DNA of 64,000 bases from Mycobacterium sp. 1245111.1 (GCF_001673405.1 NZ_LZLV01000102.1:28065-92064), one strand, 5' to 3'. Numbered from the stretch's first letter, positions 55,118 through 63,614 are shown. A program made the numbers and translations. Notes: generated by a model not told the origin, from the sequence alone.

Positions 55118-55330
55118 CACGGTCGGCAGGTCTTCGGACTCACAGGCGCGCACCTGGTGGTGCTCCTAATGGCCGTCGCTTCCCGATCGCGAGATCAGTG
55201 CTATTGACGGCGGTCGTTCCTGCATACCGCTGCGGGACAGTCCCGGACTCTCACCGGGTTCCCTCTTACGAAGCACGTCTAACATGCTTCGCTCGACGCC
55301 TACTCCGTCGCGGACGACGAAACCGGCAGA
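55118..55330 (-). ncRNA. Cobalamin (AdoCbl) riboswitch in the metE leader
   Basis: On the minus strand the leader carries GGTGAGAGTCCGGGACTG, then CCCGCAGCGGTA, a variable stem, and GTGAGTCCGAAGACCTGCC, the B12-box end of cobalamin riboswitches. Upstream, GAAGCATG...CGTGCTTC (about 55270-55295) forms a hairpin. Limits are approximate. About 140 nt separate it from the metE GTG, room for an expression platform with the GC-rich hairpin near 55085-55110. M. tuberculosis metE is known to be under such a switch. Confidence 0.9.
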
Positions 55331-55348
55331 CCGACTGCGAGGTTCAGA

Positions 55349-56002
55349 TTAGCGGTTGGCCAGCGCTTCTGCGATGGGCAGGTCGCCGTTGTTGAAGTCG
55401 ATGGTGCGGTGAATCGTCGACGGGTCGTGCAGGACGGCAGCGGCCACCAACGCGACGTCCTCCCGCGACACCTCTGCCTTTTCGGCCGTGTCGGCGCCGA
55501 CCTCGATCCGGCCGGTGGACGGCTCCAGCGTGAGCCGGCCCGGACCCAGTACGGTCCAGTCCAGGTCGGTGGCGCGCAGATGAGCGTCGGCGGCGGCTTT
55601 CGCCTCGGCGTAGTGGAAGAACGAATTGTCTTCTGCTACACCGTGATCGGGTCTGGCACCGAAGTAGGACACCATGACGAACCGCTTGACGCCGGCCTGC
55701 GCGGCGGCATCGACCACCCGGATCGCGGCGTCGCGGTCGACGGCGTAGGTGCGGGTGGGATCGCCGCCGCCGGCGCCGGCGGAGAACACCACCGCGTCGT
55801 GTCCGGCGACCAGATCGGCCAATGCGTCGGTGTCGAGATGCTCGATATCGGCCACGACGGGATGGGCGCCGGTCGCACCGACGTCCCCGGCGTGAGCGGG
55901 ATTGCGGAAGACCGACGTCACCTCGTCGCCGCGGTTTTTCAGGATGCGGGCCAGATGCAGCGCCACTTTGCCGTGGCCGCCGACGATGACGATGCGCAAC
56001 AT
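55349..56002 (-). CDS. NAD(P)H-binding (atypical SDR, YwnB/NmrA-like) protein
   Basis: 217 aa from the ATG at 56002. The nucleotide loop is VIVGGHGKVALHLARIL; SVFRNP follows strand 2. FSAGAGGG, MVSYFGARPD and HYAEAKAAAD complete an atypical SDR lacking a clear Tyr-x-x-x-Lys pair apart from YAEAK. Such proteins are often flavin or quinone reductases or redox sensors. It diverges from the thiolase gene, sharing about 100 bp. Confidence 0.87.
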   Translation of the reverse strand: MLRIVIVGGHGKVALHLARILKNRGDEVTSVFRNPAHAGDVGATGAHPVVADIEHLDTDALADLVAGHDAVVFSAGAGGGDPTRTYAVDRDAAIRVVDAAAQAGVKRFVMVSYFGARPDHGVAEDNSFFHYAEAKAAADAHLRATDLDWTVLGPGRLTLEPSTGRIEVGADTAEKAEVSREDVALVAAAVLHDPSTIHRTIDFNNGDLPIAEALANR

Positions 56003-56040
56003 GCCTTCGACGGTACCCACCGGTAGGGCACCCCGGCGAC

Positions 56041-56061
56041 GACCCAACTAAGCGGTTGGTC
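56041..56061. promoter_or_regulatory. Near-palindrome in the divergent 56002/56100 promoter region
   Basis: GACCCAAC-TAAGCG-GTTGGTC has inverted arms differing by one extra C. It could be a TetR-type operator for the thiolase gene, but the symmetry is imperfect. Confidence 0.35.
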
Positions 56062-56099
56062 AACAATCAGTGCAAGCCCTTATGTCAAAGGAGATAGCC

Positions 56100-57248
56100 A
56101 TGGCTGAAGCAGTGATCGTCGAGGCAGTTCGTTCACCTGTCGGCAAGCGGAACGGTGGGCTGTCCGGCGTCCACGCCGCCGACCTGTCCGCGCAGGTCCT
56201 CAACGGGCTGGTCCAGAAGGCCGGCATCGACCCCGGGATCGTCGACGACGTGATCTGGGGCTGCGTCATGCAGGCCGGAGAACAGGCCCTCGACATCGCC
56301 CGCACCGCGGCACTGACGGCCGGCTGGCCCGAGACGGTCCCCGGCGTGACCGTCGACCGCCAGTGCGGGTCCAGTCAGCAGTCGATCCACTTCGCCGCCG
56401 CCGGCGTGATCGCCGGCCACTACGACGTCGTTGTCGCCGGGGGCGTCGAATCGATGTCGCGCACCCCGATGGGCGCCTCGCTGGCCAACGGCGGACGCCC
56501 GTACTCGCAGGCATTCCTGGACCGCTATCACGGCCAGATCCCGAACCAGGGCATCGGCGCGGAGATGATCGCCGAGCAGTGGGGCTTCGACCGGACCGCG
56601 GTCGACGAGTTCTCCCTGGGCTCGCACGAAAAGGCTGCGGCGGCACAGGATTCCGGAGCCTTCGACGACCAGATCGTGGGCATCAAGGGCCAGGACGGAA
56701 ACGTCGTCCTCAAGGACGAGGGCATCCGGCGCGGCACTCCGATCGAGAAAATGGCTCAGCTCAAGCCCGCCTTCAAGGAGGACGGCGTGATTCACGCCGG
56801 TAACTCCAGCCAGATCTCCGACGGCTCGGCGGCGCTGCTGTTCATGTCCGCCGAGAAGGCAAAGGAGTTGAAGCTCAACCCGATTGCCAAGGTGCACACC
56901 GCCGTCCTGGCCGGCGCCGACCCGGTCATCATGCTGACCGCGCCGATCCCGGCCACCCAGAAAGCGTTGAAGCGTTCCGGGTTGTCGCTGGAAGACATCG
57001 GCGTGTTCGAGGTCAACGAGGCGTTCGCGCCAGTGCCGTTGGCCTGGCTCAAGGACATCGGCGCCGACGAGAAGAAACTCAACCCCAACGGCGGCGCGAT
57101 CGCGCTTGGCCACCCGCTCGGTGGATCGGGCGCCCGGATCATGACGACGATGCTGTATCACATGCGGGACAAGGGAATTCGTTATGGCCTGCAGACCATG
57201 TGTGAGGGCGGCGGCCAGGCCAACGCCACCATCGTGGAGCTGTTGTGA
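56100..57248 (+). CDS. Acetyl-CoA C-acyltransferase (thiolase)
   Basis: 382 aa from the ATG at 56100, with AAAGGAG upstream. The acyl-accepting Cys89 lies in VDRQCGSSQQ. The C-terminal signature NPNGGAIALGHPLGGSGAR carries the catalytic His, and TMCEGGGQANATIVELL the second Cys. EVNEAFAPVPL is conserved. It cleaves 3-ketoacyl-CoA to acetyl-CoA and a shorter acyl-CoA. It ends 4 nt before the enoyl-CoA hydratase start area, forming a beta-oxidation pair. I recall only fragments at this place in M. tuberculosis. Confidence 0.93.
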   Translation: MAEAVIVEAVRSPVGKRNGGLSGVHAADLSAQVLNGLVQKAGIDPGIVDDVIWGCVMQAGEQALDIARTAALTAGWPETVPGVTVDRQCGSSQQSIHFAAAGVIAGHYDVVVAGGVESMSRTPMGASLANGGRPYSQAFLDRYHGQIPNQGIGAEMIAEQWGFDRTAVDEFSLGSHEKAAAAQDSGAFDDQIVGIKGQDGNVVLKDEGIRRGTPIEKMAQLKPAFKEDGVIHAGNSSQISDGSAALLFMSAEKAKELKLNPIAKVHTAVLAGADPVIMLTAPIPATQKALKRSGLSLEDIGVFEVNEAFAPVPLAWLKDIGADEKKLNPNGGAIALGHPLGGSGARIMTTMLYHMRDKGIRYGLQTMCEGGGQANATIVELL

Positions 57249-58033
57249 CCGAACCTGCGGTGCTCGTTGAGCGTCGCGACGACGTCGTCGTCATCACGAT
57301 CAACCGGCCGGAGGCGCGCAACTGCGTCAACGGGGCCGTCAGCATCGGGGTCGGTGATGCGCTCGAGCAGGCGCAGCACGACCCCGATGTCCGGGCGGTG
57401 GTGCTCACCGGTGCCGGCGACAAGTCCTTCTGTGCGGGAGCGGATCTCAAGGCGATCGCGCGACGCGAGAACCTGTATCACCCCGACCACGGCGAGTGGG
57501 GCTTTGCGGGTTACGTGCACCACTTCATCGACAAGCCGACGATCGCGGCGGTAAACGGCACCGCGCTGGGCGGTGGCACCGAGTTGGCGCTGGCCAGTGA
57601 TCTGGTAGTGGCCGAGGAACGCGCGCAGTTCGGACTGCCTGAAGTCAAGGTGGGCCTGATCGCGGGTGCGGGCGGCGTGTTCCGTATCGCACAGCAGCTC
57701 CCCCAAAAGGTGGGCATGCAGATGCTGCTGACCGGCGAGCCGATCAGCGCCACTGAAGCCGCCGGCTGGGGACTGATCAATCAGGTGGTACCCGACGGCA
57801 CCGTGCTGGAAGCCGCACTGGCGCTTGCCAAGCGGATCACCGTCAACGCGCCGCTGTCGGTCCAGGCCAGCAAGCGGATCGCGTACGGCGTCGACGACGG
57901 CGTCATTCCGCACGAGGAACCGAGTTGGGCCCGCACCACGCGCGAGTTCGGCGCGCTGTTGCGCACCGAGGACGCCAAGGAAGGGCCGTTGGCGTTCGCC
58001 GAGAAGCGTCCGCCGGTCTGGAAGGCGCGCTAG
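57245..58033 (+). CDS. Enoyl-CoA hydratase/isomerase-family protein
   Basis: 262 aa crotonase-fold protein; its GTG overlaps the thiolase TGA (GTGA at 57245-57248). VVITINRPEARNCVNGAVS and LTGAGDKSFCAGADLKAI form the CoA pocket and first oxyanion strand. NGTALGGGTELALASDLVVAEERAQFGLPEVKVGL contains the second oxyanion NH and the usual catalytic Glu positions. It probably hydrates enoyl-CoA for the adjacent thiolase. A GC-rich hairpin follows. Confidence 0.92.
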   Translation: MTEPAVLVERRDDVVVITINRPEARNCVNGAVSIGVGDALEQAQHDPDVRAVVLTGAGDKSFCAGADLKAIARRENLYHPDHGEWGFAGYVHHFIDKPTIAAVNGTALGGGTELALASDLVVAEERAQFGLPEVKVGLIAGAGGVFRIAQQLPQKVGMQMLLTGEPISATEAAGWGLINQVVPDGTVLEAALALAKRITVNAPLSVQASKRIAYGVDDGVIPHEEPSWARTTREFGALLRTEDAKEGPLAFAEKRPPVWKAR

Positions 58034-58069
58034 CGGCGCACGCAAGAGCGGCGTAGCAGGTCGCCGGGG

Positions 58070-58091
58070 GCACCTCCCGCTTGCGGGGGAC
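58070..58091. terminator. GC-rich hairpin between convergent genes
   Basis: GCACCTCCCGCTTGCGGGGGA can fold as CTCCCGC-TT-GCGGGGG. The core CCCGCTTGCGGG is shared with the 52663-52694 terminator. It lies between the hydratase and cassette A stops; no U-tract. Confidence 0.5.
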
Positions 58092-58108
58092 GGGTCGCCG
58101 CCAAAGAC

Positions 58109-59125
58109 CTAGCGCGCCAACCTGTTCACCGCCTGGCTGAACACGCCGGGAAGCATCGCCGACGCGGGGACGACCGCGCGCCGCCCGGCGCGCGTGGCGG
58201 TGGTCAGCACCAGGGCGCGGGTGAGTATCCGATAGTCACGGGTGATTCGACGCCAGGCCGCCTCGTACGACGACGGGTTGCCGTCGACGATGGCGGCCAC
58301 CGCGGCCCGAGCCTGCTTGACGGCCAGGCTGACGCCTTCGCCGGTGAGCGCGTCCTCGTAGCCGGCTGCGTCGCCGACCAGTACCACGCGCCCGGCCACC
58401 CGGCGCGAAACCACTTGCCGCAGTGGGCCGCAGCCGCGGGCCCGGCTACGTCCAGCGTCGCGCAGTCGCCGGGTGAGCCGCGGGAACCAGGCCAGATCGG
58501 GCCGCCTGCGGGACAGGATGGCCACGCCAACCAGGTCCGGCTCGACCGGTGTCACATAGGCCTCGCCCCAGCGCGACCAGTGCACCTCGACGAAGTCCGA
58601 CCACGCCGGCACTCGGTAGTGCCAGCGCACCCCGTAGCGGCGCGGCGTCCCGGGCACCGCGTCGATGCCGACGGCCGAGCGCACGTGCGAGTGCAATCCG
58701 TCGGCGGCCACCATCCATTTCGCGCGCACACCCGCGGCCGTCACGCCGTGGGCATCTTGCTCCACAGTCGTCACTCGCGCCGAGATCCATTCGGTGTCTT
58801 GTTCTTTGGCGCGTGACGCCAGCGTGGCATGCAACGTCGTGCGCCGAACACCCCGACCTGAACCGTTGCGAAAATCCGCTTCGGCGCGACGATGTTCGTT
58901 CAGGTAGGCGATGCCGCGCAACGGCATACCGATCGGGTCGACGCCCAGTGTCGCCAGTTCGGCCAGGCCGCCGGGCATCAGACCCTCGCCGCAGGCTTTG
59001 TCGATCGGCGTGTCCCTCGGCTCGGCCACGATCACCGAAAGTCCTTGCCGGCGAGCGTGTAACGCCGTGGCGAGTCCGCCGGGCCCGCCGCCGACGACCA
59101 GCAGATCGGCGTCGTATGTACTCAT
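58109..59125 (-). CDS. FAD-dependent oxidoreductase, cassette A (geranylgeranyl reductase/SrsC-like)
   Basis: 338 aa from the ATG at 59125. FAD motifs are present in order: LLVVGGGPGGLATALHARRQG (residues 8-28), WMVAADGLHSHVRSAVG (the DG motif) and VVLVGDAAGYEDALTGEGVSLAVKQA (the GD motif). The family contains both hydroxylases and polyprenyl reductases. Its start overlaps the methyltransferase stop (ATGA). With the type III PKS it mirrors Streptomyces SrsC, a flavoprotein hydroxylating alkylresorcinols; that role is inferred. The N-terminal two thirds are identical in DNA to cassette B. Confidence 0.88.
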   Translation of the reverse strand: MSTYDADLLVVGGGPGGLATALHARRQGLSVIVAEPRDTPIDKACGEGLMPGGLAELATLGVDPIGMPLRGIAYLNEHRRAEADFRNGSGRGVRRTTLHATLASRAKEQDTEWISARVTTVEQDAHGVTAAGVRAKWMVAADGLHSHVRSAVGIDAVPGTPRRYGVRWHYRVPAWSDFVEVHWSRWGEAYVTPVEPDLVGVAILSRRRPDLAWFPRLTRRLRDAGRSRARGCGPLRQVVSRRVAGRVVLVGDAAGYEDALTGEGVSLAVKQARAAVAAIVDGNPSSYEAAWRRITRDYRILTRALVLTTATRAGRRAVVPASAMLPGVFSQAVNRLAR

Positions 59126-59172
59126 GCGTACCCGAGCGCGGAGTTCTCGATCCTGATCCGGACCGTGAGCAG
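58551..59172 (-). repeat. 622-bp identical tract, copy A
   Basis: I compared it with 61286-61907 (offset 2735) line by line and found no mismatch. It covers the N-terminal part of the FAD oxidoreductase and the last codons of the methyltransferase. Sequence on either side diverges. Confidence 0.92.
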
Positions 59173-59622
59173 TAACGCGTTGGCCAGGCTGAAGCAGACC
59201 GCGGTCAGCCAGGCGGTGTGGATCAGCGGTAGCGCAAACCCTTCCACGACGACGGCCACGTAGTTCGGGTGATGCAGCCAACGGTACGGACCGCGCCGTA
59301 CCAGCGGCGCCTCCGGCAGCACGATCACCAGCGTGTTCCACCGGTGACCCAAAGTCGTTATGCACCACCACCGCAGCACCTGGCTCAGGACAGCCAGTGT
59401 CAGCATCGGCCAGCCCAGCCACGGGAGGAAGGGCCGGTGCAACGCCCACACCTCGACGACGCACCCCAGCAGCAGTGCGGTGTGGATGGTGACCATCACC
59501 GGGTAGTGGTTGTGGCCGAACTCCTTGCCGCCGTGGGCAAAAGCCCACCGCGCATTCCGTTTGGAGAGGGTCAGTTCGGCTAATCGCTCGACGCCGATCG
59601 CCAGGATCAGCAGGTAGTACAC
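59122..59622 (-). CDS. ICMT-like integral membrane methyltransferase, cassette A (SrsB/BpsB-like)
   Basis: 166 aa from the GTG at 59622. About four to five membrane spans. The isoprenylcysteine carboxyl-methyltransferase-type C-terminus is present: GPYRWLHHPNYVAVVVEGFALPLIHTAW, with His and Glu positions that bind S-adenosylmethionine in the family. Similar proteins beside type III PKSs O-methylate alkylpyrones (BpsB) or alkylresorcinols (SrsB). It lies 3 bp after the PKS gene and overlaps the FAD gene by 4 bp. Confidence 0.87.
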   Translation of the reverse strand: MYYLLILAIGVERLAELTLSKRNARWAFAHGGKEFGHNHYPVMVTIHTALLLGCVVEVWALHRPFLPWLGWPMLTLAVLSQVLRWWCITTLGHRWNTLVIVLPEAPLVRRGPYRWLHHPNYVAVVVEGFALPLIHTAWLTAVCFSLANALLLTVRIRIENSALGYA

Positions 59623-59625
59623 CAG

Positions 59626-60666
59626 CTACCAGCCGAGCAGCACGAGTTCCGAGCAGAACGCCGGACCCATGGCGATCATCAGCCCGAACGATCCCGGCGG
59701 CGGTGGCTCGGCCATGTTCGCCCGAAGCACGTCCAGTACCGACACTGACGAAAGATTCCCGTTGTCACGCAGCGACTTCCGCGTGTGGTCCATCGCATTC
59801 ACCGGAAGATCGAGGGTGTTCTCGATCGCCTCGATCACCTTCGGCCCACCGGGGTGGCAGACCCAGGTGGAGATGTCGTCGGGCGTCAGGCCGTGCTCGT
59901 TCAGGAAGTTGCGGACGTCGTCACCCACGTACTTCTCCGCAACGGTCGCCACCTCGGACGAGAGCTTGATCTTGAAGCCGGTGCTGCCGATGTCCCAGCC
60001 CATCACGTCTTCGGTATCGGGATAGAGCCGGCTGCGGGTGGCCAGCACCCTGGGCCCCGTCGGTGTCCGGGCAGCTCCCTTGGCGACGACGGCGCCGGCG
60101 CCGTCACCAAACAGGCTGGCCGCCACCAAATTGGCGATCGAGCTGTCGTCCCGCTGCAGAGTCAATGAGCACAGTTCAACAGCGAGCAACACCGACACGT
60201 GGTCGGGAAACGCCAGCAGGTAGTCGTGCATGCGGGCCACACCGGCGGCCCCGGCCACACAACCCAGGCCGAACAGCGGTACCCGCTTCACGTCGGGCCG
60301 CAATCCCAGCCGCGACGCCAACCGGGCCTCCAGCGTGGGCACCGCCAGCCCGGTCACCGTCGTCGAGAACACGACGTCGACCTCGTCGGGCGTGACATTC
60401 GCGGCATCCAGGCTTGCCAGGATTGCGCGCTCGCCGAGCTCCAGAGCGGTCTCGATGAAGATGTCGTTGGCCTCGGTGAAACCGCTCAAGGTGCCATAGT
60501 TGACCAGCGGCATGGCGATGCGGCGCCTCTCCACGCCGGCGCTGGCGCCAAACCGGTCGAACTGCGGCCCGCCGAATCCCGTCAGGCCGGACAGTGCCTC
60601 GCGCTGGCCGACCTGGTGCGGCGGATACTCAATGGCCACGGCTGCGACAGATGGGGATGGGGTCAC
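59626..60666 (-). CDS. Type III polyketide synthase, cassette A
   Basis: 346 aa chalcone-synthase-fold enzyme. The catalytic triad is visible: Cys136 in LFGLGCVAGAAG, His271 in STWVCHPGGPK and Asn304 in RDNGNLSSVSV. The gatekeeper region SGFTEANDIFIETALELGERA matches mycobacterial and streptomycete alkylpyrone or alkylresorcinol synthases rather than plant enzymes. Such proteins extend fatty acyl-CoA with malonyl-CoA. The GTG at 60666 is the first plausible start. It is the first gene of a coupled cassette and has an AT-rich upstream spacer (60667-60843). Confidence 0.93.
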   Translation of the reverse strand: MTPSPSVAAVAIEYPPHQVGQREALSGLTGFGGPQFDRFGASAGVERRRIAMPLVNYGTLSGFTEANDIFIETALELGERAILASLDAANVTPDEVDVVFSTTVTGLAVPTLEARLASRLGLRPDVKRVPLFGLGCVAGAAGVARMHDYLLAFPDHVSVLLAVELCSLTLQRDDSSIANLVAASLFGDGAGAVVAKGAARTPTGPRVLATRSRLYPDTEDVMGWDIGSTGFKIKLSSEVATVAEKYVGDDVRNFLNEHGLTPDDISTWVCHPGGPKVIEAIENTLDLPVNAMDHTRKSLRDNGNLSSVSVLDVLRANMAEPPPPGSFGLMIAMGPAFCSELVLLGW

Positions 60667-60843
60667 GTCGGCGTTCCCCCGTGCATTCCGGGCAGGTCAG
60701 AGGACATGTGTGCTCGTATCCACGTGATAACTCGCGGGCAGGCCGCTTTGATCGCCTATCCGATTACTGGTATTAAAGTACAGCATATTGGAACCTCGGC
60801 TTCGCACTGAATCGAGGGTAGGGACTCGGGGCACGGGGCCCAC

Positions 60844-61860
60844 TCAGCGCGCCAATATGTCCACTGCCTGCTTGAATACCCCGGGTAGCACGGTGCAGGC
60901 AGGCACGATTCCACGCCGGCTCACCGGTGGCAGCGTCGCCAGGACTAGGCCACGGGTGAGTAGTCGGTAGTCACGGGTGATCCGATGCCAAGCCCGTTCG
61001 TAAGCGAGCGGCGTTTCGCCGGTGATGGCGGCCACGGCCGCGCGGGCTTGTTTGACGGCGAGGCTGACACCCTCGCCGGTCAGAGCATCCTCGTATCCGG
61101 CCGCGTCGCCGACCAGCAGGACCCGGCCGGCGACGCGCCGGGATACCACCTGTCGCATCGGCCCGCACCCTCGTGCTCGCCCACGGCTGGCGCCATGCAG
61201 ATGGTGTGCCAGCCGTGGGAACCATTCAAGTTCGGGACGGCGACGAGACAGGATCGCCACGCCGACCAGATCGGGCTCGACCGGCGTCACATAGGCCTCG
61301 CCCCAGCGCGACCAGTGCACCTCGACGAAGTCCGACCACGCCGGCACTCGGTAGTGCCAGCGCACCCCGTAGCGGCGCGGCGTCCCGGGCACCGCGTCGA
61401 TGCCGACGGCCGAGCGCACGTGCGAGTGCAATCCGTCGGCGGCCACCATCCATTTCGCGCGCACACCCGCGGCCGTCACGCCGTGGGCATCTTGCTCCAC
61501 AGTCGTCACTCGCGCCGAGATCCATTCGGTGTCTTGTTCTTTGGCGCGTGACGCCAGCGTGGCATGCAACGTCGTGCGCCGAACACCCCGACCTGAACCG
61601 TTGCGAAAATCCGCTTCGGCGCGACGATGTTCGTTCAGGTAGGCGATGCCGCGCAACGGCATACCGATCGGGTCGACGCCCAGTGTCGCCAGTTCGGCCA
61701 GGCCGCCGGGCATCAGACCCTCGCCGCAGGCTTTGTCGATCGGCGTGTCCCTCGGCTCGGCCACGATCACCGAAAGTCCTTGCCGGCGAGCGTGTAACGC
61801 CGTGGCGAGTCCGCCGGGCCCGCCGCCGACGACCAGCAGATCGGCGTCGTATGTACTCAT
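60844..61860 (-). CDS. FAD-dependent oxidoreductase, cassette B
   Basis: 338 aa from the ATG at 61860. The first 190 or so residues are encoded by DNA identical to cassette A. After about residue 191 the copies diverge (RRRPELEWFPRLAHHLHGASRGRARG here; RRRPDLAWFPRLTRRLRDAGRSRARG in A) and differ most in the last 40 residues. All three FAD motifs are intact, so both copies should bind cofactor. The variable C-terminal half forms the substrate side in this fold, suggesting different substrates or simply older divergence. Confidence 0.88.
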   Translation of the reverse strand: MSTYDADLLVVGGGPGGLATALHARRQGLSVIVAEPRDTPIDKACGEGLMPGGLAELATLGVDPIGMPLRGIAYLNEHRRAEADFRNGSGRGVRRTTLHATLASRAKEQDTEWISARVTTVEQDAHGVTAAGVRAKWMVAADGLHSHVRSAVGIDAVPGTPRRYGVRWHYRVPAWSDFVEVHWSRWGEAYVTPVEPDLVGVAILSRRRPELEWFPRLAHHLHGASRGRARGCGPMRQVVSRRVAGRVLLVGDAAGYEDALTGEGVSLAVKQARAAVAAITGETPLAYERAWHRITRDYRLLTRGLVLATLPPVSRRGIVPACTVLPGVFKQAVDILAR

Positions 61861-61907
61861 GCGTACCCGAGCGCGGAGTTCTCGATCCTGATCCGGACCG
61901 TGAGCAG
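61286..61907 (-). repeat. 622-bp identical tract, copy B
   Basis: Exact partner of 58551-59172. The first mismatches occur just outside at 61285 (C here, T in A) and 61908 (C here, T in A). Confidence 0.92.
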
Positions 61908-62357
61908 CAGCGCGTTGGCCACGGTGAAGCAGACCGCGGTCAGCCAGGCGGTGTGGATCAGCGGTAGCGCAAACCCTTCCACGACGACGGCCACGTAGTT
62001 CGGGTGATGCAGCCAACGGTACGGGCCCCGCTGTACCAGCGGCGCCTCCGGCAGCACGATCACCAGCGTGTTCCACCGGTGACCCAAAGTCGTTATGCAC
62101 CACCACCGCAGCACCTGGCTCAGGACAGCCAGTGTCAGCATCGGCCAGCCCAGCCACGGGAGGAAGGGCCGGTGCAACGCCCACACCTCGACGACGCACC
62201 CCAGCAGCAGTGCGGTGTGGATGGCGACCATGACCGGATAGTGGTTGTGGCCGAACTCCTTGCCGCCGTGAGCAAAAGCCCACCGCGCATTACGTTTAGC
62301 GACGATCAGCTCCGCAAGCCGTTCGATCCCGACCGCCAGGATCAGCAGGTAGTACAT
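61857..62357 (-). CDS. ICMT-like integral membrane methyltransferase, cassette B
   Basis: 166 aa from the ATG at 62357. It differs from the cassette A protein at only about ten positions, mostly near the N-terminus (YLLILAVGIERLAELIVAKRN here). The HHPNYVAVVVEGFALPLIHTAW core is identical. It overlaps the FAD gene by ATGA and follows the PKS gene by 3 bp, as in cassette A. Confidence 0.87.
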   Translation of the reverse strand: MYYLLILAVGIERLAELIVAKRNARWAFAHGGKEFGHNHYPVMVAIHTALLLGCVVEVWALHRPFLPWLGWPMLTLAVLSQVLRWWCITTLGHRWNTLVIVLPEAPLVQRGPYRWLHHPNYVAVVVEGFALPLIHTAWLTAVCFTVANALLLTVRIRIENSALGYA

Positions 62358-62360
62358 CGC

Positions 62361-63431
62361 CTACCAACCGAGCAGCACGAGTTCGGAACTGAAACCGGGT
62401 CCCATCGCGATCATCAGCCCGTAGGAACCGGGCGGCGGCGGGTCGGCCATCACGGGACGAAGCACATCGAGCACCGAGACGGACGACAGATTTCCGTTGT
62501 CGCGCAAGGAATTCCGAGTACCCGCCAGAGCGTCTGCAGGAAGCTCCAGTGCATTCTGCACCGCGTCGATCACCTTGGGGCCTGCGGCGTGAACTACCCA
62601 CGTCGAGATGTCCGTGGTGGTCAGGCCATGCTCGGCGAGAAACTTGCCGACGTCTTCGCCCATGTGTTTCTCGACAACGCTGGCGATCTCGACGGACAAC
62701 ACGATTTCGAATCCCGCGGTGCCGATGTTCCAGCCCAACACGCCCTCGGTGTCCGGGTAGGTCCGACTCCGGGTGCCCAGCACTTTCGGGCCAATGGCTG
62801 GCCGGTCGGCGCCGGTCGCGATGATGGCGCCGGCCCCGTCGCCAAATAGGCTGGAGGCGACCAGGTTTGCGAGCGAATGGTCCTCACGCTGAATTGTCAA
62901 CGAGCACAGTTCGACCGCGAGCAACGCCGCGACGTGATCGGGGTACCCGACAAGATAGTCGTACACCCGCGCGAGGCCGGCGGCGCCAGCGACGCAGCCC
63001 AGACCGAACAGTGGGACACGCTTGACATCCGGGCGTAGGCCGACCCGGGTCATCAGCCGCGCCTCCAACGAGGGCACGGCGAGACCGGTCACCGTCGTCG
63101 AGAAAACGACGTCTACTTCGGAAGGCTTGATGTTGGCGGAATCCAGCGCTGACAGCAGCGCTCGCTCACCCAACTCGAGCGCGGTGTCGAGATAGGCATC
63201 GTTGGCTTCGGTGAAGCCGCTGATTTCGCCGTACCGCGCCAGTGGCAGCGCAAGTTGGCGTGTCTCGACGCCGCTGGTGGCGGCGAACCGTCGAAATTCG
63301 GGGCCGGCGAAGTCGGCCAGGGCCGCGATCACCTCGTCCTGGCTATGTCGGTGTGGCGGGAACTCGACCGCCACCCCGGCGACGGACGGCGTTGCTGCCG
63401 TGTTGGCTGACAATGTCTGTACGTCGCGCAT
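62361..63431 (-). CDS. Type III polyketide synthase, cassette B
   Basis: 356 aa from the ATG at 63431; the frame is open to 63500 but that extension has no family similarity. The triad is Cys146 (LFGLGCVAGAAG), His281 (STWVVHAAGPK) and Asn313 (RDNGNLSSVSV). Compared with cassette A the pocket-lining regions differ (GVETRQLALPLARYGEISGF here, GVERRRIAMPLVNYGTLSGF in A), so starter-unit or chain-length preference may differ. It is the first gene of its cassette; a promoter should lie in 63432-63600. Confidence 0.93.
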   Translation of the reverse strand: MRDVQTLSANTAATPSVAGVAVEFPPHRHSQDEVIAALADFAGPEFRRFAATSGVETRQLALPLARYGEISGFTEANDAYLDTALELGERALLSALDSANIKPSEVDVVFSTTVTGLAVPSLEARLMTRVGLRPDVKRVPLFGLGCVAGAAGLARVYDYLVGYPDHVAALLAVELCSLTIQREDHSLANLVASSLFGDGAGAIIATGADRPAIGPKVLGTRSRTYPDTEGVLGWNIGTAGFEIVLSVEIASVVEKHMGEDVGKFLAEHGLTTTDISTWVVHAAGPKVIDAVQNALELPADALAGTRNSLRDNGNLSSVSVLDVLRPVMADPPPPGSYGLMIAMGPGFSSELVLLGW

Positions 63432-63602
63432 CACCGGATGTCCAGTGGCCGTTGGCTTGTCCACATACACAACTACGATGCCGCCCCCGAGTTGGTTCAA
63501 TACCGTTGCGACTAGGGCTCGTTCAACGTGCGTCTAACCGGTTTGCCCGCTGGCACAAGGGGGCAACCACTGGACTCGGGCTTCAGCGGGCATCACGATC
63601 GG

Positions 63603-63608
63603 TAGGTT
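63603..63608 (+). promoter_or_regulatory. Candidate leaderless -10 hexamer for the gene at 63615
   Basis: TAGGTT lies 6 nt before the GTG at 63615. Confidence 0.4.
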
Positions 63609-63614
63609 GAGACT

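Noticed and set aside
54977..55153. N-terminal extension of metE
   Set aside because: It would translate the riboswitch leader; MetE homologues begin at the GTG at 54976.
56266..56646. Arg/Pro-rich minus-strand frame inside the thiolase gene
   Set aside because: Shadow of a certain gene.
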